Positions 48,982 to 58,335 of a stretch of DNA of 64,000 bases are shown here, in pieces; within the stretch, counting starts at the first letter, position 1; each line of letters starts with the position of its first letter. The position numbers and the translations under genes were made by a program. This DNA comes from JAWKWH01 sp965204295. GTDB lineage: Bacteria; Pseudomonadota; Alphaproteobacteria; Rhizobiales; Rhizobiaceae. The notes beneath the pieces were generated by a model. That model had not been told where the DNA came from, made no database searches, and saw only the letters and a list, made by a program, of their open reading frames with translations. The DNA lies in NCBI GenBank assembly GCA_965204295.1, contig OZ241973.1:1798001-1862000 (forward strand), read 5' to 3'.

Positions 48982-49917
48982 TCAGACCCCGGTCAACGGG
49001 TGCCCCTCCTCCCCCGCCGCCGGCGCCCGCTCGATCTGCATCTGCCTTTGCGCATAGCGTTTTCGATCGGCGTCACCGCGTTCGTCGACGCAATGGGGAC
49101 AGGAAATCCCCTCGACATAGCCGGCCGAGCGGCGTTCCTCCGGCGTCAGCGGGCGGCGGCAGGCGCGACAAAGACGCGCTTCACCCCGCTCAAGCCCGTG
49201 TGCGACGGCGACGCGCTCATCGAAGACGAAACATTCGCCGTTCCAGCGGCTTTCCCGGGCCGGGATTTCGTCAAGATATTTCAGGATGCCGCCCTTGAGA
49301 TGGAACACCCGGTCGATACCCAGCGATTTGACATAGGCCGTCGCCTTCTCGCAACGAATTCCGCCGGTGCAGTACATGGCGACCTTGCGGCCCTCCAGCC
49401 TGTCGCGATGGCTGTCCGCCCACCCGGGAAATTCGCGGAACGAACCGGTTTCGGGATCGACGGCGCCCTGAAATGTTCCGATCGCCGTCTCATACGCGTT
49501 GCGTGTGTCGATCAGTATCGTCTCCGGATCGGCGATCAGGGCGTTCCAGTCCTTCGGTTCGATGTAATCGCCCCGGATCCCGGTCGGACCGATGCCGGGA
49601 ACCCCCATCGTGACGATTTCCTTCTTCACACGGATCTTCAGGCGCCGAAACGGCGGTTCCTCCGCCGTCGAATACCTGATCTGCGCCCCGGCGAAGCCCT
49701 CCAGCCGCCCGAGGAAGGCGACCAGGCGGTCTATCGCATCCGCGCTGCCGGCGACGGTTCCGTTCATCCCCTCGCTCGCAACGATCAGGGTTCCCTTGAC
49801 ACCCAGGCGCGTGCACAAGGACAGCAGTTTCGCCCGCAGAGCCGGAGGTTCGCCCGTTCGGAAAAAACGATAGAGCGCGACGACACGCCAACGATGTTCC
49901 GGTGTGGATATCCGCAT
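48982..49917 (-). CDS. trhO: tRNA uridine(34) hydroxylase TrhO, rhodanese-family
   Basis: 311 aa. N-terminal half: VVALYRFFRTGEPPALRAKL, KGTLIVASEGMNGTVAGS and EPPFRRLKIRVKKEIVTMG, typical of the YceA/TrhO acylphosphatase-like region. Rhodanese domain: ILIDTRNAYETAIGTFQGAV, and the catalytic loop VAMYCTGGIRCEKATAYVKS. C-terminal zinc-ribbon-like cysteines appear in RLCRACRRPLTPEERRSAGY and ISCPHC. Enzymes of this group introduce ho5U at tRNA position 34. No partner genes are adjacent. Confidence 0.9.
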   Translation of the reverse strand: MRISTPEHRWRVVALYRFFRTGEPPALRAKLLSLCTRLGVKGTLIVASEGMNGTVAGSADAIDRLVAFLGRLEGFAGAQIRYSTAEEPPFRRLKIRVKKEIVTMGVPGIGPTGIRGDYIEPKDWNALIADPETILIDTRNAYETAIGTFQGAVDPETGSFREFPGWADSHRDRLEGRKVAMYCTGGIRCEKATAYVKSLGIDRVFHLKGGILKYLDEIPARESRWNGECFVFDERVAVAHGLERGEARLCRACRRPLTPEERRSAGYVEGISCPHCVDERGDADRKRYAQRQMQIERAPAAGEEGHPLTGV

Positions 49918-50094
49918 GGCGCGATTGCCTACATTCTCAACTCATTTCGATCAACGGCCTTGGATTAGCCGTGATTTATCAAATCTATAGAAGACAGTTC
50001 ATCGCTGCGCCCGATCCGATAATCCGGTTTTCTTCTCCACGCCGCCGGTCATACGCCGATAATCCGCCGACCGAGCGCAACCACGGAGAACCGG

Positions 50095-50575
50095 ATGAAA
50101 TCTCCCGAAACCATCGAAGCGATCGCCAAAATCGCGGTCGACAGCAATTTCGAGCCGGCCGGCCTGCTGGCCATCTGCCATGTGGAGAACGGAGGAAAGG
50201 CGTTCGTCCGCGTCGACGGCAGGCAGGAACCCCTATCCGGTTTGAAGGACACTATTTCGACCGTCGGCTGTCAGCGGACATGGCGGCGGCGCGGCGGCAA
50301 ACGATCCGCGATCGGGGTCCAGGGGACCATCCGTTTCCGGTCTCCAACGCAAGCTCTCGGCCCTTGGCTACCTCGCAAGGGCCGATGGCGATTTCGGTTC
50401 GGCCACAAAGAGGGCGGTGAAAGGCTTCCAGCGCGATCACGACCTGCCGGACAGCGGCGTCGCGGATAAGCGCACGCTCAGGGCGATGGATCGCGCCGCG
50501 CCTCTTTCCGGCGGCGGTTCGTCCCTGATGAACCGGGTGTGCGCGATATTCGCGAATCTTTTCGGCAGGCGATGA
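50095..50575 (+). pseudogene. N-acetylmuramidase-family cell wall hydrolase, degraded
   Basis: First frame: MKSPETIEAIAKIAVDSNFE, PAGLLAICHVENGGKAFVRV, DGRQEP. After a frame change at about 50235 the match continues as PIRFEGHYFDRRLSADMAAA, then most of the catalytic domain is missing. A third frame (about 50370 onwards) gives KLSALGYLARADGDFGSATK, RAVKGFQRDHDLPDSGVADK and RTLRAMDRAAPLSG, a peptidoglycan-binding domain, ending at TGA 50573-50575. The layout (muramidase, then PG-binding) is that of DUF3380-type endolysins, suggesting a prophage-derived or autolysin gene now inactivated. Confidence 0.68.
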
Positions 50576-50652
50576 AGACGGCGCCGCGAGTGGACAGCGG
50601 TCATCCGGCCTGATAACCCCCGCATGTCAACCCAATTCGAGCGGAATCCGAC

Positions 50653-51294
50653 ATGACCCGGAAGAACGAGGCGTTGCTGCCGATACTGGAAAATCAGCCG
50701 GTCATCCCGGTGCTGAAGATCGATCGTCTGGCCGACGCGGCGCCGCTTGCGCGGGCTTTGGTGGCCGGAGGTCTTTCCGCAATCGAGATTACATTGCGCA
50801 CACCCGACGCCGTTGACGCGATCCGGCTTGTTTCGGAGGAAGTCGAAGGCGCGGTGGTGGGCGCGGGAACGATCCTGACGCCCAGACAGTACGCCAGGGC
50901 TGTCGGAGCGGGATCGAAATTCATCGTCAGTCCCGGGACGACGCAGGAGTTGCTCGATGCGGCGCGTGGAAGCGATGTCCCGATGCTGCCCGGCGCGGTG
51001 ACGCCGAGCGAAATCATGGCGATCTACGAGGAAGGTTACTCGATCCTGAAATTCTTTCCGGCCGAACAGGCCGGCGGCGCGCGCTTCCTTGGCGCCTTGG
51101 CCTCCCCGCTCTCCCGTATCCGGTTTTGCCCGACCGGAGGCATAACAATCGCAAACGCGCCCGACTATCTCCAACTTGCCAATGTGATATGCGTCGGCGG
51201 TTCCTGGGTGACCCCGGACGAACTGGTCCGGGCCGGCGCATGGGACAGAATCGAAGCGCTGGCGGCCGAAGCCGCGGCTCTGAATACAGGATAA
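50653..51294 (+). CDS. eda: 2-dehydro-3-deoxyphosphogluconate (KDPG) aldolase
   Basis: 213 aa class I aldolase. Pro-/substrate loops PVIPVLKIDRLADAAPLARA, GGLSAIEITLRTPDAVDAIR (catalytic Glu region), VGAGTILTPRQYARAVGAGS, FIVSPGTTQELLDAA, PGAVTPSEIMAIYEEGYSIL, Schiff-base Lys in LKFFPAEQAGG, and FCPTGGITIANAPDYL. Cleaves KDPG to pyruvate and glyceraldehyde 3-phosphate in the Entner-Doudoroff route; also acts on 4-hydroxy-2-oxoglutarate. Other ED genes are not in the window. Confidence 0.93.
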   Translation: MTRKNEALLPILENQPVIPVLKIDRLADAAPLARALVAGGLSAIEITLRTPDAVDAIRLVSEEVEGAVVGAGTILTPRQYARAVGAGSKFIVSPGTTQELLDAARGSDVPMLPGAVTPSEIMAIYEEGYSILKFFPAEQAGGARFLGALASPLSRIRFCPTGGITIANAPDYLQLANVICVGGSWVTPDELVRAGAWDRIEALAAEAAALNTG

Positions 51295-51305
51295 TTCGTC
51301 CGCGA

Positions 51306-52988
51306 TCAGTCGAATCTGGCGATCGGCAGGAACCGCACGGCCCTGCCGGTGAAGCGATACGGATCGCCGGCACGCGGGGTGCGGCTGAAACCGACGGTAT
51401 AGACTTCACGCGGCGCGCGACCGACCGGGCCGAAAACGAAAGACGACGCGCGCGCGTCTTCCCGCGTGTGCGCAATACGGGTTTTTGCAAATGCGCGTCG
51501 CGACAGGTTCCCGGGCGGCGGAACGATCATCGCCCGGCGCGCCGGCTTGCCGTCGGCGGCCACCGGCCTGCCGGATTTCCCGGTCGTTCTGGCGTCCGGA
51601 TCAAGCGCTTCCAGCGGATCGACCGGTTCGATGCCCGCCACGACGGATTCCTTCGGCGAAACCGCGACCGACCGGGCTTTATCGGCCTTGCCACGATCAT
51701 TCCCCGGTTCCGTGACATCGCCGGAGTCACCGAGGGTCGTTATGCCGAATCGCGCGGTTCCCACATCGAGAACGGATCCACTGTCGGACAGCGCCGCCAC
51801 AACGACCGTCTCTCCACCGAGCCGCAGTCTCCTTTCCGGCGGCGAAACCTCGACGACGCGGCCGCCCTTGCCGTCATCCGGCCCGGCGGATTGCACGATT
51901 GCCGGCGCTTCTTCGTCCGCCGCAATGCGGGCTTCGAGCGATTCGGACGGACGCGGCGTCGGTTCGGGCGCGGCAAGGGCAAGCCGGACGGCATCCCCGG
52001 AAGGTTCCGTTTCGAGCGGCGCATCAATATCGGCGTCAACCCCGGGCCGTGGCGCAAATAGCGGTAGCGGCACATCGCGCGCCGGCAACGCCGCGATGAT
52101 CGTTTCAGGCGTCGCCGGCCGCCGTTCCACCGCGGCAGGCGCGAAGACCGTCTTTACGCGCGCGGTCGCGGCCTGAACGCGGTCTTCCCCGTCATCCCGG
52201 CCGCCGCCAAAGAACGCGGCCAGAAATCCGCCGCTTTTTCTTTTCTCCGGTTTTGAAGGCTCCGCACTAGCGACAATCACGCCGCCACCCGACTTGCGGC
52301 GCTTGTTATAGCTTGCGAGCGCCTGCTTGTAGCCCGGCAATGGCTTGCCGTCTTTCGGCACGTGAAGGGTTTTGCCGTTCGGGAACATCGCAACCAGTTC
52401 GTCGCGTCTCATACGGGGCCAATGGCGAACGCCGCCGACATCCATATGCACGAACGGCGATCCCGATCCCGGATAATATCCGACACCTCCAACCTGCATT
52501 TGCAAACCGATACGGCGCAGTTCGGACAGTTTGACGTCCGGCAGATAGAAATCCATCGCCCTGCCGACCATGTGCTGGCTGTTTCTGGCGGCGGCGCGGC
52601 CGCGCTTTATCAACATCGCGTTGGTCGCCGGCGACCGGTAGGCGGATATGACGTGAATGTGTTTGCGTGAACCCGATTTTCGGTAGACCTCCCAGACGAG
52701 GTCGAGCAGCCGGGGGTCCATTTTCGTCGGTTCGTTACGGCGCCAGTCGCGAAGAAACCGGTCGATCCGGTTCAGACCGCCCTTGAGATACCTGCCGTTC
52801 TTCTTGTAGGCGATTTCCGCTTTTTCACCGGTGTGAACGAAATAGAATTTCAGCGTGCGCGTCTCGGCGCTCGCGACGCCCGCCGGCGCGAGCACGCCGA
52901 ACATGGCGATCAGGCAGGATGCCGAATACCGGCGCCATGCGGACAAACCTGTCCGACGGTCGCTGTCGATGGATGCCCGCTTTTTCAC
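51306..52988 (-). CDS. DUF882 / peptidase M15-like periplasmic protein
   Basis: About 560 aa from the GTG at 52988, which places a signal peptide RRYSASCLIAMFGVLAPAGV, ASA at the N-terminus; the in-frame TTG at 53144 gives 612 aa and is less likely. The conserved module (about residues 45-200) has FVHTGEKAEIAYKKNGRYL, HVISAYRSPATNAML, SQHMVGRAMDFYLPDV (Zn-type H..D) and GSPFVHMDVGGVRHWPRM (H..H). The long C-terminal half is proline/alanine-rich low complexity with no recognised domain. Related to M15 D,D-/D-Ala carboxypeptidase fold; biochemical activity unproven. Convergent with eda. Confidence 0.82.
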   Translation of the reverse strand: MKKRASIDSDRRTGLSAWRRYSASCLIAMFGVLAPAGVASAETRTLKFYFVHTGEKAEIAYKKNGRYLKGGLNRIDRFLRDWRRNEPTKMDPRLLDLVWEVYRKSGSRKHIHVISAYRSPATNAMLIKRGRAAARNSQHMVGRAMDFYLPDVKLSELRRIGLQMQVGGVGYYPGSGSPFVHMDVGGVRHWPRMRRDELVAMFPNGKTLHVPKDGKPLPGYKQALASYNKRRKSGGGVIVASAEPSKPEKRKSGGFLAAFFGGGRDDGEDRVQAATARVKTVFAPAAVERRPATPETIIAALPARDVPLPLFAPRPGVDADIDAPLETEPSGDAVRLALAAPEPTPRPSESLEARIAADEEAPAIVQSAGPDDGKGGRVVEVSPPERRLRLGGETVVVAALSDSGSVLDVGTARFGITTLGDSGDVTEPGNDRGKADKARSVAVSPKESVVAGIEPVDPLEALDPDARTTGKSGRPVAADGKPARRAMIVPPPGNLSRRAFAKTRIAHTREDARASSFVFGPVGRAPREVYTVGFSRTPRAGDPYRFTGRAVRFLPIARFD

Positions 52989-53408
52989 TCCAAAGGCCTT
53001 GTCGGCGGTCCCGCGATCCCCGACCGGATCGTTGTCCCGATTGCGTAAAATACGCGACGGATTATCGATTCCAATGGTTAACCTGCGCTTATTGACGCCG
53101 AAATGCGGTCCGACCGGGGTGGATTCGGCAATTACCGCGCCCAATTGACGGTTTCAATACCCGAAACTTCCAGAATTCGGCAATGCGCGGTCCGGGAATG
53201 ATCCGATGGCGCCGGTTTCGGGTCGATGAAAGCCATGTCCGCGTCGGTCGCCGGTGTGTTTGAAACGTGACGCGCGACGGAATGATGACCGAATGCCGGG
53301 TTTTCCGGCATGAAAAAATTGCAACCGGCATTTCAGCTTCCCATATATCGGGCAGTTGCGATTCGCGCGGCCGGAGAATAAGGAATAGTCAATCGAAAGG
53401 AGATTTTG
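52989..53408. other. Divergent spacer upstream of qmcA
   Basis: No gene supported; ORFs are short and lack family character. The qmcA Shine-Dalgarno AAAGGAG lies at its right end (about 53396-53403), 5 bases before the ATG. Promoters of both divergent genes should lie here but I see no clear -35/-10 pair. Confidence 0.5.
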
Positions 53409-54362
53409 ATGACGTTTTCGGGATTTGATATCGTTGTCGTCGTTCTCGTATTGCTCGTCCCTTTCCTGCTTCTGACCGGAATCAGGACCGTTTCGCAGGG
53501 GTTCAATTACACGGTCGAGCGATTTGGCCGCTATACGCGCACGCTGAATCCGGGTTTGAACATCATCATTCCGTTTGTCGATCACATCGGCCGCAAGATG
53601 AACATGATGGAGCAGGTGCTCGACGTTCCGACCCAGGAAGTCATCACCAAGGACAACGCGACCGTCGCCGTGGACGGGGTCGCGTTCTATCAGGTGTTGA
53701 ATGCGGCTCAGGCGGCCTATCAGGTCTCCGGTCTCGAAAACGCGATCCTCAACCTCACCATGACCAACATCCGCACCGTGATGGGATCGATGGACCTTGA
53801 TGAACTGCTGTCCAATCGCGATGCGATCAACGAACGCCTGCTGCGGGTCGTCGATGAAGCCGCGAATCCGTGGGGCATCAAGATGACGCGCGTGGAGATC
53901 AAGGATATCAATCCGCCGACCGATCTCGTCGATTCGATGGCGCGCCAGATGAAGGCGGAACGCGAAAAGCGCGCCGAAATTCTCGAGGCGGAAGGCCGCA
54001 AGCGCGCGCAGGTTCTTGATGCCGAAGGCCGGAAGGAGGCCGCCTTTCTTGACGCGGAGGCCCGTGAGCGCCTGGCGCAGGCCGAGGCCAAAGCGACCAC
54101 GATGGTGTCCGAGGCGATCGCGTCGGGCAATGTGCAGGCGGTCAACTATTTCGTCGCGCAGAAATATACCGAAGCGCTGTCCACGATCGGTAGCGCGCCA
54201 AACCAGAAAATCGTATTGATGCCGATGGAAGCGTCGTCTCTGATCGGTTCGCTGGGCGGAATTGGCGCCATCGCCAGGGAGGTGTTTGGCGACGGAGGCG
54301 GTTCGGCATCCCGCGGCGGGCGAACGCGCCGGACGCCCACCGTAACGCCAGGAGGTTCCTGA
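53409..54362 (+). CDS. qmcA: SPFH/stomatin-like membrane protease-associated protein (QmcA)
   Basis: 317 aa. One N-terminal membrane segment (about residues 5-25) then the SPFH domain: TVSQGFNYTVERFGRYTRTL, NPGLNIIIPFVDHIGRKMNM, DVPTQEVITKDNATVAVDGV, AAYQVSGLENAILNLTMTNI, NRDAINERLLRVVDEAANPW, GIKMTRVEIKDINPP. A long charged coiled coil follows (QMKAEREKRAEILEAEGRKR... EAAFLDAEARERLAQAEAKA). Such proteins form membrane scaffolds associated with FtsH. NfeD follows 32 bp downstream, a typical pair. Start at the ATG 53409, 6 nt after AGGAG. Confidence 0.93.
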   Translation: MTFSGFDIVVVVLVLLVPFLLLTGIRTVSQGFNYTVERFGRYTRTLNPGLNIIIPFVDHIGRKMNMMEQVLDVPTQEVITKDNATVAVDGVAFYQVLNAAQAAYQVSGLENAILNLTMTNIRTVMGSMDLDELLSNRDAINERLLRVVDEAANPWGIKMTRVEIKDINPPTDLVDSMARQMKAEREKRAEILEAEGRKRAQVLDAEGRKEAAFLDAEARERLAQAEAKATTMVSEAIASGNVQAVNYFVAQKYTEALSTIGSAPNQKIVLMPMEASSLIGSLGGIGAIAREVFGDGGGSASRGGRTRRTPTVTPGGS

Positions 54363-54394
54363 CAGGACGGTCCTGGCTGCGAAAGGGCGATACG

Positions 54395-54850
54395 ATGCTT
54401 GAGGAACTGTTTGGCGAACTGGGAGCCTGGAACTGGGTGGTGCTTGGCCTGCTCCTGCTTGGAGCGGAAATTCTGGCGCCGGGATTCTTTCTGATCTGGA
54501 TCGGCATTGCGGCCGTGATCGTGGGCGCGGTCTCCCTTGTGCTCTGGGATGCCGCCTTCTGGACCTGGCAGGCGCAGGTGCTGGTGTTTCTGGCGCTTGC
54601 CCTGATATCGGCCTTCGCCGGACGGGCGCTGATGAAACGCGGCGACGTATCCGACGAACCGCTGCTCAATCGGCGCGGCGCGCAGATGATCGGGGAAACG
54701 ACGACCCTGCGGGAGGCGATCGTCAATGGCCGGGGCCGCGTGAAAATCGGCGACACGACCTGGAGCGTGTCCGGCCCGGACCTGGATGCGGGAACGAAGG
54801 TGCGCGTCACCGGCGCGGCCGACATGAAACTGACCGTGGAGCCGGTCTGA
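54395..54850 (+). CDS. NfeD-family membrane protein
   Basis: 151 aa. Three hydrophobic segments (about 15-35, 37-52 and 62-77) are followed by an OB-fold-like C-terminal domain with ETTTLREAIVNGRGRVKIGD, TTWSVSGPDLDAGTKVRVTG. NfeD proteins partner SPFH proteins, here QmcA directly upstream, forming the standard membrane pair. Confidence 0.88.
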   Translation: MLEELFGELGAWNWVVLGLLLLGAEILAPGFFLIWIGIAAVIVGAVSLVLWDAAFWTWQAQVLVFLALALISAFAGRALMKRGDVSDEPLLNRRGAQMIGETTTLREAIVNGRGRVKIGDTTWSVSGPDLDAGTKVRVTGAADMKLTVEPV

Positions 54851-54858
54851 CGGCCGCT

Positions 54859-55854
54859 TCAGGCGGCGCCGAGCCGCAGCAGGTCGTGGAAATGTACGAC
54901 CCCGACCGGGATACCGTCTTCAACCACGATCAGCGCGCTGATGTTGTTTTCATTGAGAACGCCGACGGCGGCGCCGGCCAAGGTCTGGCGGCTGACCGTT
55001 TTCGGGTCTTTCGTCATGATGTCTTCAACGGCGACATCCGCCATGTTGCGGCGCAGGTTGCGCGCAAGGTCGCCGTCGGTGACGATGCCGGCGAGTCGAT
55101 CTCCGTCGATCACGCAGACGCAGCCGAACCGCTTGTTTGAGAGTTCCATGACGGCATCGGGCATTTTGGCGCCCAGCGGCACCTTCGGGATACGATCGCC
55201 GGTGTGCATGATATCGCCGATATGGGTCAGGTTGGCGCCGAGCTGTCCGCCGGGATGGAACGTCTTGAAGTGATCGGCGGTAAATCCGCGCGCTTCAAGC
55301 AGCGCCACGGCCAGCGCGTCGCCCATGGCCATTTGCATGAGCGTCGAGGTGGTCGGCGCCAGCCCGTGCGGGCAGGCTTCGGCGGCGCGCGGCAATTTCA
55401 GCACGATGTCCGCCGCCCGGCCAAGCGCGGATTCCTCGCCGGAGGTGATGGCGACCAGCGGGATGGAGAACCGCTTGGCATAGGCGACAATGCCGTTCAA
55501 TTCGGCCGTTTCGCCGGACCGGGACAAGGCGACGATCACATCGTCGCGCGCCACCATGCCAAGATCGCCGTGATTGGCTTCGGCGGAGTGAACGAAATAG
55601 GCGGGCGTTCCCGTCGACGCCAGTGTCGCCGCGATTTTCGATCCGATATGGCCGCTCTTTCCGACGCCGGTGACAATAACCCGGCCGCCAATCGCGGCGA
55701 TGGTTTCAACCGCCTCCGCAAAAGGTCCCGACAGACCGTCGCCAAGCGCGCCGGCAAGGGCGGCCATGCCCGACTGCCCGGTCCGAACGGTCCTGATTGC
55801 CGCCGCGACCGCGGATTTGCCGTCTACCGGTGTCTTCATCGGATTTCCATGCAT
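54859..55854 (-). CDS. kdsD: D-arabinose-5-phosphate isomerase (KdsD/KpsF/GutQ family)
   Basis: 331 aa (or 326 from the internal Met at 55839). Converts ribulose 5-phosphate to arabinose 5-phosphate for KDO and LPS synthesis. N-terminal SIS domain: IAAIGGRVIVTGVGKSGHIG, SKIAATLASTGTPAYFVHSA, EANHGDLGMVARDDVIVALS, RSGETAEL and AAEACPHGLAPTTSTLMQMA. C-terminal CBS pair from about residue 210 (GDIMHTGDRIPKVPLGAKMP onwards; IVTDGDLARNLRRN). Convergent with nfeD. Confidence 0.92.
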   Translation of the reverse strand: MHGNPMKTPVDGKSAVAAAIRTVRTGQSGMAALAGALGDGLSGPFAEAVETIAAIGGRVIVTGVGKSGHIGSKIAATLASTGTPAYFVHSAEANHGDLGMVARDDVIVALSRSGETAELNGIVAYAKRFSIPLVAITSGEESALGRAADIVLKLPRAAEACPHGLAPTTSTLMQMAMGDALAVALLEARGFTADHFKTFHPGGQLGANLTHIGDIMHTGDRIPKVPLGAKMPDAVMELSNKRFGCVCVIDGDRLAGIVTDGDLARNLRRNMADVAVEDIMTKDPKTVSRQTLAGAAVGVLNENNISALIVVEDGIPVGVVHFHDLLRLGAA

Positions 55855-55948
55855 CAGGCAAGGCGATTACCGCGTAATCGCAACGGTGTCCAATCCCGAA
55901 AACGCTTCCGGGCGCATCCACCCCGGCGCGTCGTTCCCGACCGGGCGT

Positions 55949-56827
55949 TTAGCCGCTTTTTCTCGCGTAGGCCCTGACGAGCGGCAGCAACCGTTCGCGA
56001 ACCGTCGGTTCTTCCATCGCGAACGCCAGGTTCGCCTCCACGAAGCCCGTCGTCGTTCCGCAGTCGAATGTGTGGCCCTGATAGTGAAATCCGAAAAACG
56101 GCTGCTTCCCGCTCAGCGCCAGCATGGCGTCTGTCAACTGGATCTCGCTGCCTGCGCCGCGTTCGTGACGCGCCAGATATTCGAATATCTCCGGCTGAAG
56201 GATGTAGCGACCGTTCATGAAAAGGTTCGACGGCGCCGCGCCGGGCGCCGGTTTTTCGACCATCCCGATGATCTCGAAGCCGGAATGGGCGTCACCCCCC
56301 TTCCCGACGATCCCGTAGCGGTGGGTCTCGGAAGGATCGCAGGCCTCGACGGCGACGATGTTGCCGCCGGTCTTTTCGTAAAGGCCGACCATCGACGCCG
56401 TGCAATTCCGGTCCGGCGGCATGATCATGTCCGGCAGCAGCAGAGCGAACGGTTCGTCGCCGACAAGCTCACGCGCGCACCACACGGCATGACCGAGGCC
56501 GTGCGGCTCCTGCTGCCGGGTGAAACTCGTCGCGCCCGGCTCCGGTTGAAGAGCTTTCAACAGTTCCAGTTCCGCGATTTTCCCGCGCCGCTCCAGCGTA
56601 TCGTAAAGTTCGAACTGAATATCGAAGTGATCTTCAATGACCGTCTTGTTGCGGCCGGTCACGAAGATGAAATGCTCAATCCTGGCGGCTCGGGCCTCAT
56701 CCACCACGTATTGGATCACCGGGCGGTCGAACACCGTCAGCATTTCCTTCGGCACCGACTTGGTCGCCGGCAGAAATCGTGTGCCAAGCCCGGCGACCGG
56801 GAATACGGCCTTGCGGATTCTCGTCAT
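55949..56827 (-). CDS. galU: UTP-glucose-1-phosphate uridylyltransferase
   Basis: About 292 aa from the ATG of MTRIRKAVFPVAG; the longer frame to 56965 is not family-like. Nucleotidyltransferase start GLGTRFLPATKSVPKEMLTV, substrate motifs RPVIQYVVDEA, FVTGRNKTVIEDHFD, QQEPHGLGHAVWCAR, FALLLPDMIM, GMVEKPAPGAAPSNLFMNGR and GSEIQLTDAMLAL. Makes UDP-glucose for envelope polysaccharides. Divergent from mltB with about 190 bp between. Confidence 0.94.
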   Translation of the reverse strand: MTRIRKAVFPVAGLGTRFLPATKSVPKEMLTVFDRPVIQYVVDEARAARIEHFIFVTGRNKTVIEDHFDIQFELYDTLERRGKIAELELLKALQPEPGATSFTRQQEPHGLGHAVWCARELVGDEPFALLLPDMIMPPDRNCTASMVGLYEKTGGNIVAVEACDPSETHRYGIVGKGGDAHSGFEIIGMVEKPAPGAAPSNLFMNGRYILQPEIFEYLARHERGAGSEIQLTDAMLALSGKQPFFGFHYQGHTFDCGTTTGFVEANLAFAMEEPTVRERLLPLVRAYARKSG

Positions 56828-57018
56828 GGATCGAATCTTCCAACTGTCCCGGAATGACATTTCCACGCCGGAATTGACAACTGATAAATCCGGCGTCGGA
56901 TACACCCGACAATGGATGACCGATAGACGGTCCCGGTGGAGAAATCGCGATCCATGGTAAACCAATTCCTAACCGGATTCGTTCAGATTTCGAATGAAAT
57001 CGGAATTTGGAGGACGCA

Positions 57019-58248
57019 ATGAGAATGTCACCGGTGAAATTGAGCCGCGCAATGGCGATTTGCCTTGTATTGACGGCGACGCCGTTTTCGATGGCGACCG
57101 CACACGCGGATGACGGATTTAGGAAATGGGTCGACGGGTTCCGGGCGACCGCCGCCAAATCGGGCATCACGCACTCGACCTTCGACCGCGCCTTCGAGGG
57201 AGTGACCGCGCCCGATCCCGAAGTGCTTGAGAAAGCACGTTATCAGCCGGAATTTCGCGCGCCCGCTTGGCGGTATTTCGACAGCCGCGTGCACGAGGAC
57301 GCCATCGCCAACGGACGCGCGATGTTGCGCAAGTGGGAACTCTGGCTGACAAAAATCGAACGCGAATTCGGCGTCAGCCGCCATGTCTTGCTAGCCATCT
57401 GGTCGATGGAGACCAATTACGGCGCAATCCTGAAGAACGACAGGGTGATGCGCAATGTCGTGCGGTCCCTGTCGACACTCGCCTATGCGGACAACAAACG
57501 CCGGAAATTCGCCCGGCAACAACTGATCGCCGCTCTGAAAATCCTGCAACGCGGCGATATCGACATACACCATCTCGAAGGCTCATGGGCCGGCGCGATG
57601 GGCCACACGCAATTTATTCCAACCAGCTATATGGCCTACGCGGTCGATATGGACGGCGATGGACGCAGGGATATCTGGGACTCGATCCCCGACGCCCTGG
57701 CGACGGCGGCAAACCTCCTGCGGCAAAACGGATGGCGCAGCGGCCAGACCTGGGGTTATGAAGTCAATCTTCCGAAGGGCCGGAAATTCCCGGACGGATC
57801 GCTCGAAATCTCGCGTTGGAAGTCGCTCGGCGTGAAACGGGTGAACGGCAGGGCGTATCCGCGCGGCGGCGACAATGCCGTTTTGAAGATTCCGCAGGGA
57901 CGGGCCGGCCCGGCATTTCTGGCGACAAAAAATTTCTTCGTTCTCAAGCGCTACAACAACGCCGACAAATACGCGTTGGCCGTCGGGCTGCTCGCGGACG
58001 AAATCGCCGGTTACGGCGGTTTGAGAAAAGACTGGGACCGGCCGTTCACCAGACTTTCCTTCTCGGAAAAGCGGGAACTTCAGAAACATCTGCTCGCGCT
58101 TGGATATTATGACGGCAAGATAGACGGAATGATCGGCAATGGCTCCCGCAAGGCGATCATGGCGTTTCAGGCGCACGCCGGCATGAAACAGACCGGATAT
58201 CCCGGCAGGGAAGTCCTGACGGCAATCAAGAGGCGCCGATTGAAGTGA
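57019..58248 (+). CDS. mltB: Lytic murein transglycosylase B-type with C-terminal peptidoglycan-binding domain
   Basis: 409 aa from the ATG at 57019 following GGAGGACGCA. Signal peptide LSRAMAICLVLTATPFSMAT, AHA. SLT_2 (MltB) domain: VDGFRATAAKSGITHSTFDR, catalytic Glu in VLLAIWSMETNYGAILKNDR, VVRSLSTLAYADNKRRKFAR, QLIAALKILQRGDIDIHHLE, GSWAGAMGHTQFIPTSYMAY, AVDMDGDGRRDIWDSIPDAL. A C-terminal PG_binding_1 domain (about 345-405) has LQKHLLALGYYDGKIDGMIG. Cuts glycan strands to 1,6-anhydromuropeptides in the periplasm. Confidence 0.93.
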   Translation: MRMSPVKLSRAMAICLVLTATPFSMATAHADDGFRKWVDGFRATAAKSGITHSTFDRAFEGVTAPDPEVLEKARYQPEFRAPAWRYFDSRVHEDAIANGRAMLRKWELWLTKIEREFGVSRHVLLAIWSMETNYGAILKNDRVMRNVVRSLSTLAYADNKRRKFARQQLIAALKILQRGDIDIHHLEGSWAGAMGHTQFIPTSYMAYAVDMDGDGRRDIWDSIPDALATAANLLRQNGWRSGQTWGYEVNLPKGRKFPDGSLEISRWKSLGVKRVNGRAYPRGGDNAVLKIPQGRAGPAFLATKNFFVLKRYNNADKYALAVGLLADEIAGYGGLRKDWDRPFTRLSFSEKRELQKHLLALGYYDGKIDGMIGNGSRKAIMAFQAHAGMKQTGYPGREVLTAIKRRRLK

Positions 58249-58335
58249 CGGCGGCAGGAACAACCATGCGGCGGCGGTCGTCGCGGCGGCCCCGCCCTTG
58301 ACCTTTTCTTGAACAGGCAGGCCGTCGGACACGCT

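Noticed and set aside
53154..53585. 143-aa minus-strand ORF over the qmcA start
   Set aside because: Overlaps the strongly supported qmcA start; no similarity and poor composition.
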